DNA from: Solen grandis
Lineage: Eukaryota > Mollusca > Bivalvia > Adapedonta > Solenidae
Assembly: GCA_021229015.1 (NCBI GenBank)
Contig: CM037784.1
Span: 67,611,013 to 67,675,012, forward strand
Length of the DNA stretch: 64,000 bases
Direction: 5' to 3'
The position numbers were made by a program, and so were the translations under genes. Positions 1-11,000 of this stretch are shown in pieces (position 1 is the stretch's first letter; each line of letters begins with the position of its first letter). A model generated the notes under the pieces. That model made no database searches and was not told the DNA's origin. It saw only the letters and a program-made list of their open reading frames with translations.

Positions 1-1240
1 AAAACAACTGTTTAACTGTATCAAACCTGAAAATTGCAAATAGAAACTGCAGTCCAATGTTGTTCTAATTTATGTGTTCAGGGGAGGTAACTACAAATAA
101 GTGAAATACATGTAATAAAAAAGGGGGGTGAGAAAAACAAAAGAAAACAGTATTTCATATTTTTTTCATTTGTATGTATTTTAACAAGTTTTTTTCCTTT
201 ACTCTGAAATAAATAATTATTCTAATGTACATCTTATTACCACAGAACTAATATCTACAACCTTGTAGATTTTTAAGTGTACGTGTATTTATTTTAATAT
301 CAAAAATAAGTATGCAATGTTAATTTCTGAATAAAATAAATAATTATACATGTGTATTTTAAGTATATTTCTAATGTTCATTTCTTTGAAATTCTCACCA
401 TGAAAACTTTGTTTCTCATTTCAATATGAGTCATATTGTATAATGCGAGTATGTTATGCAAAACATACATTTCCTTTGCTGATATACATGTAGTTTAATG
501 TCATAAGGCTAAGCTTTAGGAAAATGAAAAATTGGATGTAGGATTAATGGCGTGAGAGTTTTACATTCCACTTGATACACGAATACATTTTTGGTCAAAC
601 TCAAGTTGCTGATCTCTGCTACTGATGTCTTTAATTGATTCTAACATTTTTTCCTCTGCTTTTTGTAACTGTAAACTTCATATTGATAAAATAAATTGCA
701 TAAAGACCGACTAAATCTATGCACTGCTGTACATTCAGGTGTTTTCTTAAGAATTTGACTTTCACTTGTCCAAGGGGCAAGTTACTTTGAACATCTACTA
801 GCCCCCAGCGAAAACAGGTTGCCCGATCTTGAAGTCAGTTGGTGTTTGTTAATGTTTAAAACTAAATATATGTGTAATATTAAGGTGGATTTTAGTTAAT
901 ATGTATCAAAAGACAATTTGCAAGCATTTAACCCCTGATATACTGTTGAAAATAAAAAAAACGAAAGATTTCATTTGCATAAATAAACTTGCCCGTCAGG
1001 CTACCTTCTTTGAAAAATCACTTTCCCGTAGTGATTTTAACCCGGCGCGGGCAAGTGGGCAAATCTTCCAGCTTCCAAATCTGGTAGCCCACTTGGCTAC
1101 CAGAATTTTTGAGAATTTGCTGGACAGTGTATCAATCAGCCACGGAGACTACGTTTCAAGGGACAATACTCTTGCAAAAAATCTAATAGGGAGTTTGATT
1201 ACCATCGTGTTTCTATTCTGGATCTTTGAAATAGTAAAAA
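1..1240. other. AT-rich upstream flank, no gene recognised
   Basis: This stretch precedes the DNAJC3 promoter. It is AT-rich with many short A and T runs. The 120-codon open frame at 901-1263 has no recognisable domain and runs into a tRNA-like repeat, so I do not call it. A perfect 9-bp inverted repeat with a 5-nt loop (arms CTGGTAGCC and GGCTACCAG) lies at 1081-1103, and related GGCTACC/GGTAGCC words occur nearby, which suggests the remnant of a short mobile element. Confidence 0.5.
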
Positions 1241-1245
1241 TGGGC

Positions 1246-1312
1246 ATCCCGCCTAGAGCTTGAACCCCTGATTTACTGTGCAAGTGCTCTATTGACAGAG
1301 CTACCGGATTAC
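1246..1312 (-). repeat. tRNA-like SINE head fragment
   Basis: Read on the minus strand this has an A-box-like stretch (TAGCTCTGTCAATAGAGCA) and, about 30 nt later, a B-box-like GGTTCAAGCTC. This is the layout of a tRNA-derived SINE head. The ends do not pair as a functional acceptor stem, so it is more likely a SINE remnant than a tRNA gene. Confidence 0.5.
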
Positions 1313-1934
1313 TTAAACTTACTTATAGGCCATTACAAACATAAAACATTCCTTCAAAAGACCAAAATATACATGCAAATTATAAGTTAAAAACAAGAAA
1401 ACATGTCTAAGCTTGTTCCATTATGTGAAAAACAAGCTGCTTAAAAAAAGACAACATGCCTATAATGACTAAAATACAACTTATTTGAAGACATAGACTA
1501 AATTTGCCATTGTCAAATCAGTGATTGGAAATGACATAAAAAATGACGAACACCTGTTGTCTACCTGTTGAATAAAATCGGATAGAGAGGATGGCGACCT
1601 TAGTAACAGACAACTAATTTTGAAAATCTACGAAATACGTATTAAGGAAATATAAAATGAAAACAGCACATGTTCTATAATATTGATATTTGCAAAAATA
1701 AATACAAACTTTTCTGAAAAATATTGTCGATTACTCGTACATCCGAAACATCATTTTATCAACACCGAAGTTCAAGTTTGACGTCCATCTTGGAATTTAT
1801 AGTCTGGTTTCAGACTTTCATAAATTCATCTTAGCTATGTAAACGCTTGATTAAACATAATTCATTTTCATTAAGCGTCCGATATACATGGACGAAACTT
1901 TGAAATAACATACTAACCAGTCCACTTCAATGAC

Positions 1935-1942
1935 CCGGAAGT
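1935..1942 (+). promoter_or_regulatory. ETS-type site in DNAJC3 promoter
   Basis: The exact word CCGGAAGT, the core bound by ETS/GABP factors and common in TATA-less housekeeping promoters, lies about 100 bp before the DNAJC3 start codon and 11 bp before the ER stress element. No TATA box is evident nearby. Its function is inferred from position and motif only. Confidence 0.4.
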
Positions 1943-1953
1943 GATGATTCTAA

Positions 1954-1972
1954 CCAATCCAGCCAGACCACG
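1954..1972 (+). promoter_or_regulatory. ER stress response element (ERSE) of DNAJC3
   Basis: CCAAT (1954-1958), nine bases, then CCACG (1968-1972) is an exact match to the ERSE consensus CCAAT-N9-CCACG. In vertebrates NF-Y binds the CCAAT half and ATF6 or XBP1 binds the CCACG half. The element ends 69 bases before the DNAJC3 ATG. DNAJC3 is a known target of the unfolded protein response in mammals, so motif, orientation and position agree. Binding in this organism is inference. Confidence 0.8.
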
Positions 1973-2041
1973 AATACTTACACGAAACTTACTTCTAGTA
2001 AACTTCGCAAGTTGGACAGATCATGTTTTAGCGACTGAAAA

Positions 2042-5000
2042 ATGTCAGCAACAAGCATTAATAACATGCTGGGCATGTTGAAGTCTATATGTGTTTTAAC
2101 GTTATCACTGGATATATATCTAGATGGTAAACACGATTTTTTTTTAATTCCATTTCAGCATCATCACATGGGTGGGGTGATTTTATTTTTGACAAGCAAA
2201 ATGTCTTGTGAATTTATTCTCATCATGTAGTATTGACACAGATTATCTTGTATTTGTTGGTAGTATTGTATTTATTGTCTTGCATTTTCCATTAGCCATT
2301 TGACTAGAAGCCAACTAAGATGTAGGAAGCAAAATATGTAGCATATGAAGTCTACTTTCAGTTTGAGATGAGATGTCGATTATTATCTGGCATATGTCAT
2401 AAACATAGATATTAGCCGAAAAAATGTTGAACAGTAGTTCAAATTACAAGCAGCTATTGTGTTTAGTGACAGTGATTAATTATTTTGCGGAATACTTGCA
2501 TGAGGGACTGAAATAGTAAATAGGAACCTCACAGTACAGTATAATAGTTTCTGATGGTCACAGGGTGAGAAAAATATGCAGCCTGTCCAGGACTTGAATC
2601 TGGGTCCTTTTTCTTCCAGGGCGAACAAATGCTCTACCGACTGAGCTTCCCTTCCGTTGACATATAATTCTCTCCTGTTGTGACATATCGGTACCCTGAC
2701 ATACTCCCCTGCCAGATTGGAATTCATCCTCAAATTTTACTTTGTGGGGAAAGGGGACCGGGCCCATAGAAAGGGGGAAAAAGTGCACGAACAAGCTAAA
2801 AGGGGATTTTTTTACTATTTATAATATAGGCGTTTTATTGTTTTTTACTCTTATTTAATGGTGTTTTATTGCATAAAAGAATATAAGATCATTGATACAG
2901 CATGTTTGAACAGTTTTATCAAGAATATAACATTTTAAAAAGACACTGTGACAGTGAGTCCATGCACACAATATGGTATGTAAACTATCATAATCATGTA
3001 GGGGGGCGGGAATGAAAAGAAACTGGGGGGAAAAATATATATTCCAGGCAGATGGGAATGCCGCCTATATTCTCTGTATATTTTGACCAAAAAAAACCAC
3101 TTGCTTACATATAGTTCTCACCCTATTGTGAGTACTGGTACCGTGACACAAGGGTATAGCATGTTATTTTGAATCGCTGTAATCTCAATTTAGTCTGAAA
3201 ACATTGCAGATCGCATCTTAGTGACATTACTTTGTAAACAAGAAGTTGCAATTTGTATTGAAATAAAAAGAGGAATAGGTCACCTCAAATGGCAAGAAAA
3301 ACTTTTTTGCAGTATACCAATGTCCTATTTTGTGTCTCCTTATCTTGCCATGTCCACCAAAAAATGTTTTATTGCATGAATAATAAATTGAATGACTTGA
3401 TAGTTGCAATACTTTGTCTGCTATAATGTTTTTTATGAATGACAACTGTTTTAATCATGAAGTGATGCCTATAGATGGAGCTGGTGTTGTTAAAAATGCA
3501 GCAAAACCAGAAGACCAGGGGTTTTCTATGTAGGCCAAACATGGCAGACGTTACCATGTTTCACTTAATTATATGTAGTGGGTGTTAATTATAAGAACAC
3601 CAGTTGGGATTCAAAAGAATATATTTGACGTGGTTCATCAAAGAAAAACCTGTAACATACAAAATACGTTAAACGAGTTGAACATATTTTCGAGTAATTA
3701 CACATGTAATCACCAACGTTTACTGACAAGATAACATATTAAGATTTACATTGTATTGCTGATAAAATCTACCAAAATAATAATAGTAAATATACTAATA
3801 TTGTTTTAGTAACAATTCCACAACTCACCAGGCACGTCGAATAATATAGGATAAAAATAAAAATGTAGCTCAAAGGAAAGAGCGACGACTGGATGTTAAT
3901 CAAATGACATCGAAAATCGAAGTGCCTGGAGTTATAAAATTGGTGGTGAAGTTAAGAACAAAGCGCGGTAAAGGAGCGCGGGGGACGGGCCAATAGCAAA
4001 CTTGCATCATACTCGCATCATAACAACCTTAATTAGGGTATACCTCACTTGGACTCTCTCGGACTTATACTGATTTTTTTTTTTTTTTTTTTCTTGCATA
4101 TGTGTGATTGGCTTGTCGAATACAGATTCTGTGCTAAGTTCACTGACATCACCAGATTTGATAACACAAAATAGATATCTTTCATTTTGACATTGTTCAT
4201 TTGATGAGATGATAGCAATCAGCATCAGCTAGGCGCGTTTCCATTGGACCGAGACTGGTGTAAAATCTGGCTTCCGAGGTTGATACGAGGGTGTTAGTAA
4301 CTTTTATTGATGGAAAATTAAATCAATATCGTAACTTGAATTTTAGTAATTAGAAACATAATTAGAAAATAAACCAGTATTGAGTATTATTTAATATTCA
4401 TTAGCGGAAATGTCATGGTTAAACAGCAGATGTTTTAACATATATGTTTCCATGTGTTGTGTACTGTATTCGACAGACCAGACCCGCATTTTATACTAGT
4501 CATACAACTTACCAGTGTAAATTTAAAACAAGCCAGGATTGTTTAGTTTTGACTCTGATGATGCTGTTGATTATTTTATTAACATTATCTCATTTAGACA
4601 AGTTTAACCCTTTCCCTTATAGAGGAAACCATGAAAAGACCTATTCAAACAACATAAAACCAGATCAGCCTGCGAGTAACTCGCAGGCTGATCAGGTTTT
4701 ATGCAATTTGCTGTTCCTCAGTGGTCTGGAAATGAGGATTTTGTAATTAAATTTGGTAAGGTTTAACTGTGGTTTTCTCAAGATCAGGCTTTATGTTGTA
4801 CCAATTGAGTGCATCAAAATGAGTCTATATGAGGGAAAGGTTTAAGAAATTTTTCACTCGCAAAAAAAATGCTAGTGGTTAAAAACGTAACTCGCAAACT
4901 TCATTTTCTACTTGCATTTTGCTGAAATGCGAGTGTTAATTTTGAGCCCTGTCTTCTGATTTTACCCAGGTTCCAATAGGAAAACCTTTAAATATTCCCT

Positions 5001-8000
5001 TTTAAACAATAAGGCTCAGGCTAAGTATATAATAACCCATTAACTGCTCCAATATTAGAAAGCTAAAACTGTGTCGAAATCTACTTCATGGAGTTAATGT
5101 AGCTGTATAATTATTTTACTACTGGTTCAGGTGATTTATAATCGGAAAATTATCGATTATACCTCATCCGATTGAACCGATAATCATTTGTGACAAATAT
5201 CAACCGATTTCCGTCACTAATAGGGATCAATTTTCCGTTGTCTGTCCATCTGTCACACTTTTTCTGTCATGCCTTAGCAGGTGACACGTGTTCCAGAGAA
5301 CACTCTTGTTTTACGAGCAGTTTTAATCAGACATTGAAAAGATGAATCCTACAGGGCCTGATTACCTTAACAAGTTATCTGAAATAAGGTCATCTTGACC
5401 TTCTTGTTTTCTTTAATTATTGAAAAGATCACAAACACATCTTTGAGAGCTTTAAGATCCATTGAAAATATGTTTCATTTCTCCTATTTTGCAGTCACCT
5501 TCGCAGCATCTGAAGAAAATATCAAGAATCTGGATATGGGAAAGAAAATGTTGGCTGCAGGGAATTTAGTAGAAGCTCTGTCATACTTTGACTTAGCTGT
5601 TGGTATGTGTAATCCACCACATATTATTTGATATTGTATATAACTAAGTATTATCTTGATATCAGTATTTTATTTATAATGAAAAGTAATATAGTTTAAG
5701 CATATTTTATTTCAAAATATTTGAAATGGGGTTGAGCGACAAGTTCTATCCAACTTGGTTATAGCCCTTACCCTGTCTTAATACGATTTCCAATATAACA
5801 GTAATTGTTGTGCATTATAACAAACAGGTGTGATATAAGTCATTTTAAGTCATTTCTTGAAAGTAATAGAGTATATTCAAGCTATTGATTTGATCTTGCA
5901 GTTATCATCTGATGGTACCCAAAGCATTTATATAATTTTCAAACTAAGATTGTTTCCAAATTTACTCAACAAATTTACCCTTTAACTTATATGGGCTTAT
6001 TTTGACACATTGGCAAACAGGACAGATCCAGATCAGCTCCTTCCAGGAGCTGTCCGGTCAGGGTCTCCTCTGTTTGCCCATACAGTATTGTAGCTCAGTT
6101 TCGACATAGTTTGCACAGCCAAGAAAAATCTGTTGTGTTATATATCATTTAAATTTCAGTCAGTTCATAATCATCAACTCATACATTTTCTGAGGCAAGG
6201 GACAACCTACTTGGTAACTTATTTGACAGTAAATATAATAATTGCTCTAATATTCTAGTGTTGTTACCTTTTTTCTACATATGTTAAGAAAATCATTGTA
6301 GACCAGGTTCAATTTTCAAGTGTTTACGCATTTCTTTCACCAAAATGGCAATTTATTTCCAATTTGTTGAATGTTGAAATAACAATATTGTGTTTCCCTC
6401 TGTTCCAGTGGATGATCCCACTAACTACCTTACATACTTTAGACGTGCCACAGTTTATCTAGCACTTGGAAAATCCAAGTCTGCCATTCCTGACCTGAAT
6501 AAAAGCATTGAGCTGCGTCCAGGTTTTGCTGCAGTAAGTCCCTCTCTCTCTTTCTCTCTCTCTCTCTCCACATGCATATTCTCTCACATATTGGTCCTGA
6601 TGGCCTAATGGTTTGTATTTGTCTTCCCCATAACCTAGATGTCTTCATTTCATTCTCATTGGCTGCTTGACCAACAAATTATTGCTCTACACTGTATCAA
6701 CTTAAAGGAAAGTGCATGCTGTGGGCGAATAAAAAACAACAAAAACAATACCATTGTGTAATTTTATTTAATCATTTTGCATTCTAAGGCTTCCTAATTA
6801 TGCAAAGATGTGGAATACTTGGATAGTATCGGCAGCTACAACGTTTTTATATTTTTCACACTCTCTACCAACTTTTGATTTACCTGTAAAAATTGAATAA
6901 TGGTGGTCATTTGCGATAAACATAACACTTTTTCCGTCACACCTCACCAGGTGACACATGTGTTCCAGAGAACACTCTTGTTTTTTATAAGGCCTAAAGT
7001 CATTGAAAATGGTACTGTTAAATCTACCTTGTGCTTTGTCAAGTTAATGCTAAATGTTTGTATTTAAAGGTAACTCCATGATTAAGATAATGCGACTGGT
7101 TGTGAAATCATGCCACTCGTAGACATTGGGATACCACAGTGAGAACTCATGTGGACAAAAAGAAAATAATTGAAATAAAGTCGTTCTGACATTAAACCCA
7201 TTTGAACAAACAAATGTAACTGTGTTTGTTTATATGCATTTATGTCTCTTTTTACAGGCTCTCACTCAGCGTGGTAATGTATTTCTGAAACAAGGAAATC
7301 TGGAGGCAGCCACTAAAGACTTTAGAGAAATTGTGAGTACCATCAATTGATTTTAGCCTGTTATTATTTGCTTTTGTGTCACCTGCTGTAAGCATAGGTG
7401 ACATATAACAATCACTTTTCCTTCGTCCGTCTATCTGTCTGTCCGTCACACTATTTCTGTAATGATTCAGCAGGTGACACATCTGTTCCAGGGAACACTC
7501 TTGTTTAATGTTATTAATAATGCTCTTGACTCTAATAATAATATTTCAATTTGATATTGTATTAATAAGAATATAATTAATTAGTTTATATGATATAGAC
7601 TTCACAAATGAAGAGATGAGAGCTGTTGTTAAAATGTCTATAAAGGTAACTCATTATGAAACCATGTGCTTTTCCTTTATTTCAAGAATTAAAATTTTTT
7701 TTTTGAAGAAGGGAATATAATACCAACTTACATGAATATAAAGATGACTTTGCATTTAAGCTATTTTGTGACCATCAAAAACTGTTTTTAACTGGTTTTT
7801 GTAGTGGAAAGATTAGAGTGTCACCAAAATGATCTGACATTTGAGTTTTATCCAAGAAAAAAATATATCAAAGACATAAATTTGGCTCTCTTGCTTGATG
7901 CTTATTGTCTAACCCTTACAATGCTGTGGGCACTTCTGACTGCCTTTGTGACCAGTCCAGACCAGGCTCAGCCTGCACATGCATGCAGTCTGATCATGGA

Positions 8001-11000
8001 CCCACTGTTTTGTATTCAGTCAGTAAATTTCAGCAAGTGTCCCCTTAAACATCTAATGGTACAGTTAAAAGTAAAGAACAAGTCAAGTTAAGAAATTTAA
8101 CATTGTAAGAGGTAAGAGTACTAAGGGTAGTTCCAGGATTGGTATACCTGGACATGTGTCATGTTGTATCATGCCACATGTCTTTGTTGTGATACCACAC
8201 TCCATCTGTCTCATGAAGAAAGTCTTCAAAAGACTGAAATATTGTCTGTCTGACATATACAAAGAAAACCAATAAACAAATATGTTTTAAACCTAAGGCT
8301 TTGATTGCAGTATGATAGAGACCCACAAAACGAGGAAGCCTTAACATACCTGCACCAGATTGAACCACTTGGGGCCGAGATAGAGCAAGCAAAGCTGTTT
8401 TACAAGAACCATGACTACCAGTCCGCCATAATTCTCCTCTCTAAAGCAATTGATGTAAGTTCTTTCCTTATTATGCCTTTACATTCATATTGCTATTCAA
8501 ATCAGCGATTTTTTTCCCCTAAATTGTGAATGGGTTCGGTACCATGAAAATTGTAAAAAAAAAGGGTCTTCTTAAATAGAATTATGAATTTTTTCTTAAT
8601 ATTGTGAATTTATACAGGCAGTTACTTATAACAATTCTCTGCTGATTTTGGGAGTTTCTTCACATAATATTAATTTGCTGTTTCTTGACATTGTTTTTCG
8701 AAATACCCAGACGCTTGCTTTGATTTGTATCAATCATTATAGAGCACTATATTTTTCATACCATCAAAAAAATGTGAGAATATGAATGCATCTGAAATCC
8801 TGGTCAGTAGAACACATTTAAGCATAAACAGTATGAAGACAGAACAAAGAATTAAGAGTTAAGCATCATTATATGAAAAAATAAGGAAAAAAGATGTAAT
8901 AATAGGCTTTATTTGTCAGAATTGTGAATATTAACCAGAATTGTTAATGGGTCCAACAGACCCAGGCAGGCAGAAGATTGTAAATAACCTTAAGTGATTG
9001 TGAATGGAGTTGGTTATTCGGTACCTCTTATATATGGAAAAATCGCTGCAAATATATGCTTTTATTTCTTATGTCAAGGGGACACTAAAATCACACATTT
9101 CACATCTTGTCTGACCTGTCAAGTCCTGTTCCTTTCAGTTCCAACATTAAATAAGTTGTTTTTATTTATTTATCTTTTATTTTTATTTTTTTTTTTTTTT
9201 TTTTTTTTTCACAAAAGATTGCTTGTAATGGATGCAGTTAAACAGAAACTTGAATTGAAAGCCATGTTGTAGTTGCACTGTTAGTCACCATAAATGATGG
9301 CTCTGGGTATCAACTTTTTAAGTTTAGCTTAATACAGGTTCTATATTGTATGTAGTACTTACTCTCAGTTGACAAAAGCTTAGTCATTTGAAAGTATTGA
9401 AATCTGTTTCATGCCAGATTACAGCATGTGCTTTCTTTTTTTCACCTCTGCCCTCCAAATTATGCAAGAAAACTATCATTTGCTTTTTCTGTTTTTTATA
9501 GCTCTGTCCATGGAACCCTGAGCTCCGAGAGATTCGGGCCGAATGTTATATCGCACAGGGTGACTTAAACAAAGCTGTCAGTGATATCCGTCCAACTACA
9601 AAACTACGCAACGACAACACAAAGGGCTACTTCAAGCTTGCCAACCTTTTGTATGAGATGGGAGATGCTGAGGAATCATTATCGTAAGTATTGGTTGGAA
9701 TTTCCCAATTTTTGTCCTCACCTCTCATTTACCTTGAGTGGGAAACTAGTTTTGAGAATTTTTCTAGTTCCATTGAGTGGTTCCTGAATATTACCAGGAC
9801 TTTTAACTGGTTTAGATCCCACCTAATTAGAAAGGTATTTATTTTAAATACTTTCTGGCTCAAAAACATGAGGCGCAGGTTTAAAATTCCGTATTATGTC
9901 AATGACATATATGATTCCAAATATGGAAATGTGGTGTCAGACCATTCATGCTACTTTCAACAGGGTTAATATCACAGTGCTTTGCTAGGATGTAAGAACC
10001 TAGTACTACTGGGGGAACCCATATCTACTTTTGATGATGAATATGTCCCCTCAAAATAAATAAACAGTTTGACATTTTTGAAAATTTGCAGCTATTCAAT
10101 TCATGCTTTAATGTTTCAGTGTTTCATGTAATTTGTTTGAAGCAATGTACAATGACTTAAGCATGTAATGTTTTCAGTCATTGTGGCCATGATATTTCCA
10201 TGATATATGATATTAGGGGGCATGACTTTAAGTCAGTAGTAAACATTCATCCGCCATTAGTATAAATTTGATTTATTGAGAAAACTTAACCAATTTAAAC
10301 TTGTATAAAGCAACTTCTTTATGTCCTGAAATTAATTGGTATGTGATAAAAGGAAAGTCATGTTGTATTAGCTTTTTGTAGCTTTGTATTTTGCTTCTCG
10401 CCCCATACATAATTGTTATATTCCCTATATAGTATACAACATTTCAAAATTACTAGTATGCATGTGTTTGATGATTGGACTAGTCATCATTCAAAATAGC
10501 AAGAAATTAATGAAATGTATTAAGATCATCCTATAATTTTGTTGATATTTTCTCCAAGCAAAACATCACCTTCAGCACTCTTCCTGCAAAGAACAGGAAA
10601 AAAAAAAAGAAAATATGTATAACTCAGTATCACTGTTCCTTTTCTCTATTTTCCAGACAAGTTAAGGAATGTTTAAAGCTAGACCCTGACCACAAAGAAT
10701 GTTTCCCATTTTACAAGAATGTGAAAAAGCTTGTGAAACAGTTACAAGCCGCTCAGGAGTACTCCAACACAGAACAGTGGGAGGACTGTCTCAACAAGGC
10801 CCAACAGATACTGAAGCTTGAGCCCAAGGTGTATCCATTTGTACACACAGCCAAGTCTCACATGTGCCATTGTCTGTCTAAGGTTGGTGCTCTCTCTCTC
10901 GGTGTCTCTCTCTCTCTCTGTTATTGCCTGTCTTAATTTTCTCTCTCACTCACTCTCTTCCAGTCAGTCTGTCTCTCATTGAAATCTGTCATTGAAATCA

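Noticed and set aside
901..1263. 120-codon open frame on the + strand upstream of DNAJC3
   Set aside because: No recognisable domain, AT-rich codon use like the surroundings, and its end overlaps a tRNA-like repeat. A chance frame or element remnant is more likely.
2476..2794. Two minus-strand open frames reading REAQSVEHLF and GSSVGRAFVR
   Set aside because: This is the standard false translation of a tRNA-derived SINE head.
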